Counted from the first letter of the stretch, positions 1-7,733 are shown. The stretch: 19,356 nt of DNA from a bacterium (GCA_025774615.1 JALGVQ010000025.1:1-19356), one strand, 5' to 3'. Program-made: numbers and translations. Notes: generated by a model from the sequence alone, not told the origin.

Positions 1-474
1 TTCCATTGCTCACACACGCACCAGATAGGACAGGTGAAGGAGAGGGCAGGGGAGGTCCAGCCGAACGCGGCGGTCACGGACCGCTTTCAGGTGAACGGTG
101 AACAGCGTGCCGATCCAGTTGTTCTGATCCAGTATCTGACCGTCACCTCCGGTGGTTCCGGACAGATTCTGGGCATCGGCTCGGAAGTCACCCTGGCGTT
201 CAGGGCCGAGAACGTCGGCTGGGAAGCAAGTGGTGTCAGATTCGAACTCGTCTGTGATGATGACCGGGTCGAGGTCGGCAATACCCTGTTTTCACTCGAT
301 TTCCTGAATTCATTCGCCAGCGTGAATAATGTTGCCGAGCCATTCATCCTGAAGGTGAGAAATGATGCCCAACCTGGACAGATCACGTTCCATATCGATG
401 TCGAAAGCGAGGACGGCACCCGTTACCGGCGAACGTTCTCTTCGTTCCAACTGGCTTCGTTTCCTCCGCAATAA
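1..474 (+). CDS. C-terminal part of a secreted or surface protein, Ig/CARDB-like domain (5' end outside window)
   Basis: The frame is open from the first base to a TAA stop at 472-474, so the gene probably begins upstream. A GTG at 34 would give 146 residues but has no signal peptide behind it. From about residue 25 of that version the protein alternates short hydrophobic and polar stretches, as in a beta-sandwich: a VTLAFRAENVG segment, an FELVCDDDRVEVG segment, and a closing ITFHIDVESEDGTRYRRTF strand pair. That is the pattern of CARDB or similar Ig-like domains that sit at the C-terminus of exported peptidases and adhesins. No catalytic motif is visible. It converges on the dsrP end with 49 nt between them and no obvious hairpin. 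The domain assignment is an inference from pattern, and the function is unknown. Confidence 0.5.
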   Translation, partial: FHCSHTHQIGQVKERAGEVQPNAAVTDRFQVNGEQRADPVVLIQYLTVTSGGSGQILGIGSEVTLAFRAENVGWEASGVRFELVCDDDRVEVGNTLFSLDFLNSFASVNNVAEPFILKVRNDAQPGQITFHIDVESEDGTRYRRTFSSFQLASFPPQ

Positions 475-523
475 CAAGAATCGTCGGGTCGGGAGTAGCC
501 GGGTTGTGGTGGATAGGTAAGAC

Positions 524-1647
524 TCAGATCTTCTGGCCAGGCAGCACCCTCGCTTCAGTGGGGGCCAGCGGCATGATTCTCAACCCTACCATGAAGGCGA
601 ATCCGATCACCCCGAGAACGCCGAGAGTCTGCAGAACTTCCAGGTAGCTGATCGAGTAGCTGGCCACTCCCTCCACGATGACGGTGTCCAGGACCTCATA
701 TCCCGGAAAGAGATCGGGCGGATGGATGAGTCCGGGGATGACGATGAGGAACCGCTCGTGAAGAGCAGGATGGCGGGAATCACGCACCCGATGGTTATCA
801 GCCCAATCCAGAACATGAAGCTGTGGCTTCCGCCGAAGAGGAAGAACCTGCCCGCCTCGTAGGAGTCGGCCAGGTAGAGCCGGTGCACGTTCTCTATCAT
901 TATCAGATAGAGAGTGACCAGCAGGAAGATCGAAAGGAGGCGACGTCCCATCCAGATGATCAGTTCTTCGTCAAGATGACGTTTTGTGGCCCTGAAGAGG
1001 AATACGATCACACAGATCATCAGCGCCGCTCCGGAAGAGAGGGCGGCAGACACGAAGCTGGGAGGCAGGAGGGAGGAGTTGTAGAGTTCCCTGGGGACGA
1101 ACGCGAAGATGGCACCGGTACCGGTATGGGTACCGATGGCCCAGAGCACAACGACCAGTGAGGTGATCTTGGTGAGCGTGCCCTTCTCCTTGAAGAGGGC
1201 CCACAGGTAGAACACGCAGATCATGATATGCCCCGAGTAGAGCCCCGGGTTGATGGAGAACATCGAAGTGGCGTTGAAATAGGTGAACGGTTTGGTGAAG
1301 ACCCGATCGACCCGTCCCTGGTCGGTGAAAATGGAGAGGAGTCCTGCGATAAGAAAGAGCATGGCAAGATAGGCGGCGATCCGGGCGAACGGCTTGTATT
1401 CCATTTTCCCGAAAACGCCGTAGAGACCCGAAACCACCAGTGACCCGGCCGACAACCCGATATAGAAAATGGCCATGGAAATCTGGAGTCCCCACGGCAC
1501 GCGGTTCGTCATACCAGAAAGATGGAGCCCATGGTGGTGCATGACGAGAGTGGCGACGAATCCTCCGATGGAGAAGAGGGCAAGCACCGCTACCGTTACG
1601 TAGTACGGGGTCGACTTTCCTTCGATTTTCGCAAACTGGACATCCAT
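524..1647 (-). pseudogene. dsrP: DsrP/NrfD-family membrane quinone subunit, interrupted by a frameshift or small deletion
   Basis: DsrP is the integral-membrane subunit of DsrMKJOP that exchanges electrons with menaquinol and takes or gives them to the DsrO iron-sulfur protein. The start ATG at 1647 has a GAGGT Shine-Dalgarno 7 nt upstream and follows dsrO by 24 nt. The first ~297 codons show about eight hydrophobic helices, ending in IPAILLFT. After about position 757 this frame turns into a Ser/Pro-rich tail, while the next frame carries the expected NrfD-type ending: RFLIVIPGLIHPPDLFPGYE, a helix near EVLQTLGVLGVIGFAF, and LAPTEARV before the stop at 524. A helix usual between LLFT and RFLIV seems missing, so the lesion looks like a deletion rather than one lost base. 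It may be a true mutation or an assembly error. Family NrfD is clear; the DsrP assignment rests on the dsrJO context. Confidence 0.8.
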
Positions 1648-1671
1648 GGTGACTACCTCGCAGTCACGTTC

Positions 1672-2412
1672 TTACAGGCCCTGATAGTAGACCTTCGGTT
1701 CCGTACCCCAATCCGCTCGTATCCGCTTCAGCAATCCCTCTTTCACCAGCTGTGCTATTTCACTCTCGGGATCGTTCATGTCCCCGAAGATGAGGGCCCG
1801 TTGACCGGCCTGTTCACAGGCCTCGACACACGCCGGTCGACCGCCCTTGTCCAGGAGGTGGGCGCAGAAGTGGCACGACTCGGCGACCCCGTGGGACCGC
1901 CTCGGATATTCTTTGTTCGGCCATTCCGGGTTGTCTTTGTAGTTGAAAAAACGGGCGTTGTAGGGACAGGCGATCATGCAGTACCGGCATCCGATGCACC
2001 GGTGATGATCGATCAGAACGATGCCGTCCTCCCGTTTGTAGGTGGCCTGCACCGGGCAGACCTGGGCACAGGGAGGATTGTCACACTGGTTGCACATCAG
2101 CAGGACCGACTTCTCCTCCAGTCCGGAGGACTCATCCTTCGGGCGGATGGTCGCCCTGCGTATCCAGTGAACATCCCATCGCGGGTCTCCGTGCAGGGCG
2201 ACGTTGTTCTCCTGCCTGCAGGCATCCATGCAGGCGGTACAATCCGACTGACACCTGGTAAGGTCGATGACCATTCCCCATTTTTTCCCGGCCAGCGGGC
2301 TGTCAGCCTGAGCATCCTGGCTCGAGCAGGAAGCGAGGATCGGCAGACTCATCGCGCCGGAGACACCTGCCAGCGCCGGACCGCTCTTCTTCAGAAAGAT
2401 CCTTCTATCCAT
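1672..2412 (-). CDS. dsrO: DsrO-like periplasmic ferredoxin, four [4Fe-4S] clusters, Tat signal
   Basis: Periplasmic iron-sulfur subunit that relays electrons between the triheme cytochrome (DsrJ) and the NrfD-type membrane protein (DsrP). The 246-residue product begins with a twin-arginine signal, DRRIFLKK at residues 2-9, followed by a hydrophobic stretch, so it is exported folded. Sixteen cysteines form four cluster sites: C54/C58/C61/C65, C107/C110/C115/C119, C139/C142/C145/C149, and C180/C183/C195/C199. Length and layout match the DsrO/NrfC/HybA family. Its start lies inside the end of dsrJ (8-nt overlap). Its ribosome site, GGAGGTG, directly abuts a run of eight G in the coding strand (2422-2429), so dsrJ and dsrO are probably translationally coupled. 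Other members of the family (TtrB, PsrB, HmcB) look alike; the neighbouring DsrJ decides the name. Confidence 0.88.
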   Translation of the reverse strand: MDRRIFLKKSGPALAGVSGAMSLPILASCSSQDAQADSPLAGKKWGMVIDLTRCQSDCTACMDACRQENNVALHGDPRWDVHWIRRATIRPKDESSGLEEKSVLLMCNQCDNPPCAQVCPVQATYKREDGIVLIDHHRCIGCRYCMIACPYNARFFNYKDNPEWPNKEYPRRSHGVAESCHFCAHLLDKGGRPACVEACEQAGQRALIFGDMNDPESEIAQLVKEGLLKRIRADWGTEPKVYYQGL

Positions 2413-2830
2413 TTTTCACCTCCCCCCCCGGTATCGCTGTGCGTTCGGAGGCTGACTCCGGATAGTAGTGACAGCCGAAACAGTCGAGTGTCACGCTGGC
2501 TGCCGCGTGGCACCGGTCACAGAATTGGTCCCGGTTCTGATGACAATCACCGCATCCGGCGAGCGTCACCTCATCCCTGATCCCGTACCGGATGACCTTG
2601 TCCCTGATCTCCTTGAGTACATCCATGTGTCGGAACCGCATCTCGGTCGAATCCCGGATGCAGTTTTCCCACTTCGAATCGACAGGTTCCAGAAAGACGT
2701 CAGGCATCTCAGCGTCTCGGGACACATCAAGACCGATGGCGCTGATGCCGATGGGAAGGAGGATGATGGCCGCGAATATGGTGGCCCACCTGCTCCTGTT
2801 CTTCTCGGTCAGGATAGTGCTGCGTTTCAT
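2405..2830 (-). CDS. dsrJ: DsrJ triheme cytochrome c
   Basis: Membrane-anchored periplasmic cytochrome c with three covalently bound haems; in DsrMKJOP it links periplasmic redox chemistry to the membrane complex. The 141-residue product has one N-terminal hydrophobic helix (about residues 15-33), probably an uncleaved anchor. It has three CxxCH motifs: CGDCH at 93-97, CDRCH at 104-108 and CFGCH at 117-121. Upstream lies NCIRDSTEMRFRHMD with C57, matching the conserved DsrJ cysteine shown in Allochromatium DsrJ to be an unusual distal haem ligand. That cysteine, and the AASVTLDCFGCH ending, separate it from generic triheme cytochromes. The first two haem motifs are only six residues apart, a compact version by my recollection of the family. 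It starts 2 nt after qmoC stops. Maturation requires a Ccm-type system, not present here. Confidence 0.9.
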   Translation of the reverse strand: MKRSTILTEKNRSRWATIFAAIILLPIGISAIGLDVSRDAEMPDVFLEPVDSKWENCIRDSTEMRFRHMDVLKEIRDKVIRYGIRDEVTLAGCGDCHQNRDQFCDRCHAAASVTLDCFGCHYYPESASERTAIPGGEVKNG

Positions 2831-2832
2831 CT

Positions 2833-4080
2833 TCAGCTCCCCTCTCCGGCTTTACGGCCAAAGCGTTCGGCCAGGACCATGGCGGTCGTTCGATAGAGCA
2901 GATGGGACAGCTTCGAGTAGGGGAGATAGATCAACAGGGCGAATACGAAGACCAGGTGGATGAAGTAGATAACGTGCCGGTGGGGTACCATCCGCAGGTA
3001 ATGGAGCAGTTCGGCCGCGAACCCGGTCACCACCACCAGGAAGAGGGACCACACCAGCGACCAGTCGAAATATCTGCTGGTGCCGGCCAGGTGTCCGAAA
3101 TAGAGGCGCTCCCAGATCATCAGGAGACAACCGGTGAGTACCGCCAGCCCGCCGATGTTGGCCAGGAGTTTCCACGGACTCCAGAAACTGAAGGGGTATA
3201 CGAAATCGCTGCGGATCAGTGGATTGGAGGGTCCGGTGATGACCCAGAAGCCAACGAGCGAGAGAGCCAGGAACCCGAACAGGACGAAGAAGTGAGAGAT
3301 CGAACGGGAGTGATCGGTCTCGCACGACGTGAACCTGTCATGTACCACGATCTTCAGCAAAACCGATCCGATGCTCGAAAACACACCCTTTACCGGCTGG
3401 GGATCCTCTCCCCACACGCTCGATCCATTCAGACCCCTGGTGAACCTCACCAGTCCGATAACAGCCATAATGATCGCCAGGGATACGAAGAATCCGAAGA
3501 AGCTGTTGATGAGCCAGTGGGGCAGGGAGGGCATGAAGGAGAAGATGATCTCCTCTCCGGCAGGCTGGGTGAATCCCAGCGCATTCCCGATAGGTTCGCG
3601 GAAGCGTATTGCCAGCCCGAGAAGTACGGCCGGGATGGCGAGCAGGACAGGGAGAAAAGCCGGTTTGCTGACCCACCGGGCGAAGAACCGCGGGAAGGCA
3701 TAGTGATGGACGCTCTGCTGCCGCACAGCCGCAAGTACGTCTCCGGGCTGCCCGCTCCGGGGACAGTTGGTCGAGCAGTCATTGCAGTGGTGACAGAGCC
3801 ATACATCTGGATCCGTCATGAGACGGTCCTTCAGTCCCCACGAGGCCCAGGCCATTTCCTTGCGAGGGAAGGGGTTCTGGTCTGGTGAGAGCGGGCAGGA
3901 CGCTGAGCACGTCCCGCACTGGAAACACTTCTTGAGGGATTCGCCGCCGCTGCGGCTCAGAGCCCGGATAAACTCGAGATCGGGGTCGACCACTATCGAT
4001 CGACTGCCAGCTGTCTGTGCGAGTTGGGCCTGCTCTTCTGTCTCGGTGTTGCCGGGCGCCGTGGTCTCACCGGTCGCCAT
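2833..4080 (-). CDS. qmoC: QmoC, HdrC-like iron-sulfur domain fused to a cytochrome b membrane domain
   Basis: Membrane subunit of the quinone-interacting oxidoreductase that connects menaquinol to the cytoplasmic flavoproteins QmoAB and, through them, usually to APS reductase. The 415-residue product has an N-terminal HdrC-type ferredoxin domain with two cluster sites: CFQCGTCSASCP at about residues 52-63, and CHHCNDCSTNCP some 30 residues later. The rest is an HdrE/NarI-like domain of about six helices, with the characteristic DRFTSCETDHSRSISHFF stretch. The ATG at 4080 has GGAG seven bases upstream. It lies 47 nt after qmoB in a spacer carrying two CTGTCTGT copies, and is followed 2 nt later by dsrJ. 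In known operons qmoC is usually the last qmo gene, so the direct continuation into dsrJOP is the odd point. DsrM is a plain cytochrome b without this ferredoxin part, so this is not DsrM. Confidence 0.9.
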   Translation of the reverse strand: MATGETTAPGNTETEEQAQLAQTAGSRSIVVDPDLEFIRALSRSGGESLKKCFQCGTCSASCPLSPDQNPFPRKEMAWASWGLKDRLMTDPDVWLCHHCNDCSTNCPRSGQPGDVLAAVRQQSVHHYAFPRFFARWVSKPAFLPVLLAIPAVLLGLAIRFREPIGNALGFTQPAGEEIIFSFMPSLPHWLINSFFGFFVSLAIIMAVIGLVRFTRGLNGSSVWGEDPQPVKGVFSSIGSVLLKIVVHDRFTSCETDHSRSISHFFVLFGFLALSLVGFWVITGPSNPLIRSDFVYPFSFWSPWKLLANIGGLAVLTGCLLMIWERLYFGHLAGTSRYFDWSLVWSLFLVVVTGFAAELLHYLRMVPHRHVIYFIHLVFVFALLIYLPYSKLSHLLYRTTAMVLAERFGRKAGEGS

Positions 4081-4127
4081 GTTGCAACTCCTCTGGATGT
4101 CTATCCAGCTGTCTGTCTTGCTGTCTG

Positions 4128-6410
4128 TTACATCCCCTTGAACGGGTTGTAACCGATCTCTTCGATCAGTTCGCCGAACTTCTCGAATATCTCCGGGAGC
4201 CTCCCATATTCATCGATCGATAATTCGTGAAGCTCCACCCGTTCCAGATCCATCGCCATCTGTTCCAGCTTCTCCCTGGCGTTCTTCTGACGTACGGAGG
4301 CCAGCTCACTCCCTGTGATGAAGTGGCACTGGTAGTCATCACCGTATTTGCAGCCGAGCAGGATGACCCCGTCGTAGCCGGCCGACATCGCGTCGGTGAT
4401 CCATACGTTGTTCATCGATCCCAGGCACCGGAGCGGAACGACCCGTATCCATGGACTGCCCTTCATCCGTTTCTTACCCATCAGGTCGAGAGCCGGGAAG
4501 GCATCGTTCTCGCATGCCAGGACCAGGATCCTCGGTTTCTCGTCCCACTCTTCAGGTACGTTCACCGCCTTGATCATGGAGCCGATCATATGGATCGAGT
4601 AATCCTTGAACGAGATGATCCGTTCGGGGCAGGCGCCCAGGCATATGCCGCACCGGCGACACCGCGTTTCCTGCAGAAGGGGGGTTCCCTCCTTGTCTTC
4701 GTTCAGCATACCGAACGGACACTCCTCGGTGCAGCGCTTGCACTTGGTACAGCGCGACATCTGAAACTCGGGATATGAGGTGTCTCCTGCCCTGGGATGT
4801 ACCGCCTCTCCCCGGGAGGTCATCTCGATGCACTGGATCGCTTTCAACGCCGCCCCGGTGGCGTCATCTATGCTGCCGAGACCGTCGGTGGGCTCCCGTA
4901 CGGCGCCGGTGGGATAGATTCCTGTCCGGCGGCTTTCGTAGGGGAAACAGATGAAGTGGGAATCGGGGAATCCATACTCAAGCGCCGGAAGATCGGGGCC
5001 CTGCCGGTAATCGAGGTTCAGGATCTCGGTTCCCTCGTGGTGCTCGAGTTGCTTCACCGTTTCGGCCGCCTCTTCCTTCTTCTGTTCCGAATCTCCCTCG
5101 ACCATGGTGACCCGGGCATCCCCAAGAGCCCGGATGGATTCCCCGTCGGCGGCGTTGGGCACCATCCCTGCCGCGAGGACCACCAGGTCCACATGCACCT
5201 CGATCTGTTCCCCGAGCATGGTGTCGCGGGCGGTGATCGTGAATTCGCCGCTCCCGTTGCGGCTGACATCGGCGATCTCGCCCCTGGTCAGGAAGATCCC
5301 CGGATCATCCTGCGCCTTCCGGTAGAACTCCTCATACAGGCCGGGAGTCCGCATGAACTCATAGAATATGAACGCCTTCGCGTCCTCATCACCTTCACGC
5401 AGGTACATTGCCTGTTTGAGTGAGGTCATGCAGCAGATGGAGGAACAGTAAGACGGCGGTTTATTTCCGGTACAGCCACCACACTGCAGGAAAGCGATGC
5501 TCTTGACTTCCTTCCCGTCGGATGGGCGGGTGATCTTCCCCTGTTCTTTGACCATCGCTTCCAGATCTACGTTCAGGATGACATCGTCCAGTCCACCCCA
5601 GGAGAGGTCACCCCGGGGATCGTTCGGCATCCACCCTGTAGCCTGGATAATGGAACCCACCCTGAACTGGTCGATGGTCTCACCTTCCGGTTTTCCGTTC
5701 CCGAAGGAGGTGAGGGTCACATCGAAGAGGCCAGGAGCGCCGACGATCTCACTGGTGCCGGCTGAGGTGTAGACAGTGATCCCGGCATGTCCCTCCACTT
5801 CTTTTATAAGGTCCTCGACGCCGGTCTCCTCCAGGTCCCGGTAGGGAGGCCTGGTAGGGAAGGAGCGATGCTGCTTTGCCAGCCACCCACCGAGCTGGTC
5901 GGACTTCTCCACCAGCCGCACCTCATATCCCGCCTCGGCCGCCTCGTGGGCGGCAGTCAGACCAGCGATCCCGCCACCCACCACCAGGATACTCCGGTCA
6001 AGTTCCCCTTCCGGCTGGAATGGTACCGGGTGTTGCATCTCCTGCACTTTGGTGATGTACATTCGAAGGTAGTCTTCGGCTGCCATCTGGGTGTCTTCAT
6101 CATCCGGCGGGAGGCACCAGACCACCTGCTCCCGGAGTCCGACCTTTTCCACGATCACATCATCGGGGAAAGCATCATCGGTGTACTGCCGGGGCGAGAT
6201 ACCGGCAACAACGACCTTTGTCAGTCCCTCGTTACTGATATCATCATTGATTGCTGCAAGGCCGGGCCCCTCACAGGAGTCCACTGTTCTGCAGAATGGA
6301 ACACTGAATTCATCTGTGGCCACCGCGCAGAGAGCGTCGATATCCAGTGCCTCTGCCAGTCCATAGCCTGTACAGATGAATACGCCGATTTTTCCTTCTG
6401 ATTCAGTCAT
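4128..6410 (-). CDS. qmoB: QmoB, HdrA-like flavoprotein with C-terminal ferredoxin and MvhD domains
   Basis: Cytoplasmic FAD and iron-sulfur subunit of Qmo. The 760 residues hold, in order: an HdrA-type N-terminal domain (1-130); a Rossmann FAD site at 139-162 (VVGGGIAGLTAAHEA); the HdrA cysteine insert with C310, C313, C322, C326 and C327; two ferredoxin sites, C554/C557/C560/C564 and C584/C587/C590/C594; and an MvhD-like domain (about 626-720) with C633, C662, C687 and C695. This fusion and length are typical of QmoB. The N-terminal domain is odd: the family's CTGCG is CTGYG here (Y16) and the usual CSPR is ISPR (I71), so the N-terminal cluster seen in HdrA relatives is probably lost. Its start overlaps the qmoA stop by 4 nt (ATGA). 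The MvhD domain does not imply a hydrogenase; it is standard in QmoB. Confidence 0.92.
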   Translation of the reverse strand: MTESEGKIGVFICTGYGLAEALDIDALCAVATDEFSVPFCRTVDSCEGPGLAAINDDISNEGLTKVVVAGISPRQYTDDAFPDDVIVEKVGLREQVVWCLPPDDEDTQMAAEDYLRMYITKVQEMQHPVPFQPEGELDRSILVVGGGIAGLTAAHEAAEAGYEVRLVEKSDQLGGWLAKQHRSFPTRPPYRDLEETGVEDLIKEVEGHAGITVYTSAGTSEIVGAPGLFDVTLTSFGNGKPEGETIDQFRVGSIIQATGWMPNDPRGDLSWGGLDDVILNVDLEAMVKEQGKITRPSDGKEVKSIAFLQCGGCTGNKPPSYCSSICCMTSLKQAMYLREGDEDAKAFIFYEFMRTPGLYEEFYRKAQDDPGIFLTRGEIADVSRNGSGEFTITARDTMLGEQIEVHVDLVVLAAGMVPNAADGESIRALGDARVTMVEGDSEQKKEEAAETVKQLEHHEGTEILNLDYRQGPDLPALEYGFPDSHFICFPYESRRTGIYPTGAVREPTDGLGSIDDATGAALKAIQCIEMTSRGEAVHPRAGDTSYPEFQMSRCTKCKRCTEECPFGMLNEDKEGTPLLQETRCRRCGICLGACPERIISFKDYSIHMIGSMIKAVNVPEEWDEKPRILVLACENDAFPALDLMGKKRMKGSPWIRVVPLRCLGSMNNVWITDAMSAGYDGVILLGCKYGDDYQCHFITGSELASVRQKNAREKLEQMAMDLERVELHELSIDEYGRLPEIFEKFGELIEEIGYNPFKGM

Positions 6411-7660
6411 CTGTTGAGGTCCTGGATCGCTTTGAGGGCTACAGCCGTGGCTTCTTTCGTAGTGGTTGAAACGTCACAGGGATGCCGGGCGCACCCGGCG
6501 GAGTACACTCCTTCGACACCCGTACCCCCATCGAGAAAGCCGAACTCGTCATACTCCAGGTCGAGGGGGATCGGGACGTCGGCGGTGTTGGGGACGATAC
6601 CGGTTGCCAGTACCACCATATCGAACTGCGCCGCCGGTTTCTCGCCGGCAATGGTGTCTTCGACATCCAGGATCAGGTTGTTCCCGGCATCCTCACTGAT
6701 ACCGGCGACCTTTCCCTTGACGAAGGTGATATTCTCATCCTCGAGCAGGTCGTGGTAGAAGCTCTCGAGCCGACCGATGGTGCGGACATCGATGTAGAAG
6801 ATCGTGATCTTCGCTTCTTCATCCTGTTCCCTGATGTATCTGGCCTGTTTCAGGGAGGCCATACAGCAGACACCGGAACAGTAGGGGAGGTGGTTCTCAT
6901 CCCTCGAACCCGCACACTGGACAAAAGCGATATTCCTGGGTGCTTCACTGTCGGAAGGCCGGAGGATCATGCCCCCGGTCGGTCCGCCTGGAGCGGCGAG
7001 GCGTTCCATCATGAGATTGGTTATGATATTCGGGCACTGACCGAAGGCCAGGTTCTCGAGGTTTGCCGCGTCGAAAGGGCGCCAGCCGGTAGCGATGATG
7101 ATGGCTCCGACATCGATGGCGAACTCCTCCGCACTCATGCCCATATCGATCGCTCCTGGAGGAGCAGTCTCAGTCAGCGTAAGCATGTCAGCATCAGAGA
7201 GGGCTTCCCGATCAACAACATGAAGGGGGGGCCAGGCAGTATCGTGTGGATAGTAGAGGGCTTTGGTGGTCCCGACGTTCATGTTGAATTCGTCGGGCCG
7301 CTCCGAACCGAGCTGCTCGGTGATGGTATCGTCCAGGGAATGGTTCCCTGTGACATAGCGTGGAATCTTACTGATCCTCGCTCGGAAATCACCCACTGTT
7401 CCGGTGATCTCTTCCACGGTGGCCAGCGTATGCACGGTGATCCGGGGATTGTTTCGAATGCGGCGAGTATTGATTTCGAAGCCGCAGGAAGGAGGACACA
7501 TCTTGGGGAAGTACTTGTATGAGCGTATTACGCGACCCCCGAGAAAAGCTTCCTTCTCGACGAGGACCACAGAATAGCCAACCTCTGCGGCCTCCACGGC
7601 CGCAGTCATCCCCGCAATACCTCCACCGACAACCAGGATCGGTTTTGCGTCAGGATTCAT
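6407..7660 (-). CDS. qmoA: QmoA, HdrA-like FAD and [4Fe-4S] flavoprotein
   Basis: Cytoplasmic flavoprotein of the Qmo complex, partner of QmoB. The 417-residue product begins almost directly with the FAD-binding motif ILVVGGGIAGMTAAVEA (residues 8-24), followed by KMCPPSCGFEINTRRIR, a pattern I associate with QmoA. The HdrA-type cluster insert reads QCAGSRDENHLPYCSGVCCM. A second nucleotide-binding motif, VVLATGIVPNT, lies near residue 350. It lacks the N-terminal HdrA domain and the extra ferredoxins of QmoB, as expected. The ATG at 7660 has GGGAG six bases upstream. It is the first gene of the operon; its promoter lies in the region shared with the histidine kinase gene, where a Crp/Fnr-type palindrome sits 57 bp from this start. 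No aprAB or sat gene is adjacent, so the usual electron partner cannot be confirmed here. Confidence 0.92.
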   Translation of the reverse strand: MNPDAKPILVVGGGIAGMTAAVEAAEVGYSVVLVEKEAFLGGRVIRSYKYFPKMCPPSCGFEINTRRIRNNPRITVHTLATVEEITGTVGDFRARISKIPRYVTGNHSLDDTITEQLGSERPDEFNMNVGTTKALYYPHDTAWPPLHVVDREALSDADMLTLTETAPPGAIDMGMSAEEFAIDVGAIIIATGWRPFDAANLENLAFGQCPNIITNLMMERLAAPGGPTGGMILRPSDSEAPRNIAFVQCAGSRDENHLPYCSGVCCMASLKQARYIREQDEEAKITIFYIDVRTIGRLESFYHDLLEDENITFVKGKVAGISEDAGNNLILDVEDTIAGEKPAAQFDMVVLATGIVPNTADVPIPLDLEYDEFGFLDGGTGVEGVYSAGCARHPCDVSTTTKEATAVALKAIQDLNR

Positions 7661-7717
7661 GCCACACTCCCGAGTTGGCTGGGCACCTTCGTCAGTCTGC
7701 AGGCAGCGCGGCTATTC

Positions 7718-7733
7718 TGTGATGTATTTCACA
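7718..7733. promoter_or_regulatory. Crp/Fnr-family operator, TGTGA-N6-TCACA, between qmoA and the kinase gene
   Basis: A perfect inverted repeat, TGTGA then TGTATT then TCACA, lies in the 179-nt divergent intergenic region. It fits the Crp half-site consensus and, with the following A (TCACAA), is one base off the HcpR signal TTGTGA-N6-TCACAA known from sulfate reducers and their relatives. For the rightward promoter, a weak -10-like TCTATC at 7758-7763 would place the site near -43, a usual activator position. For the leftward qmoA promoter I see no good -10 box at the matching distance, so activation there is less certain and repression is possible. The regulator gene is not in the window. 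Confidence 0.6.

Noticed and set aside
1522-2580. Long plus-strand open frame of 352 codons opposite dsrO and dsrJ
   Set aside because: The minus strand encodes proteins with 16 ordered cysteines and three haem motifs; this frame has no domain and is a shadow of GC-rich coding DNA.
2902-3888. Plus-strand open frame of 328 codons opposite qmoC
   Set aside because: Highly polar, repetitive Glu/Gln/His composition typical of the antisense of membrane helices; qmoC is clear on the other strand.
524-4080. Reading the left operon as a standard dsrMKJOP cluster
   Set aside because: The gene before dsrJ has an N-terminal two-cluster HdrC domain fused to cytochrome b (QmoC), and no HdrD-like DsrK with CCG domains is present.
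6482-7522. Plus-strand open frame of 346 codons opposite qmoA
   Set aside because: No recognisable domain; the opposite strand carries the FAD and cluster motifs of QmoA.
4128-7660. Methanogen-type HdrA-MvhD system with a hydrogenase
   Set aside because: No MvhA/G or HdrB is present, and the two HdrA-like proteins of 417 and 760 residues match QmoA and QmoB architecture.
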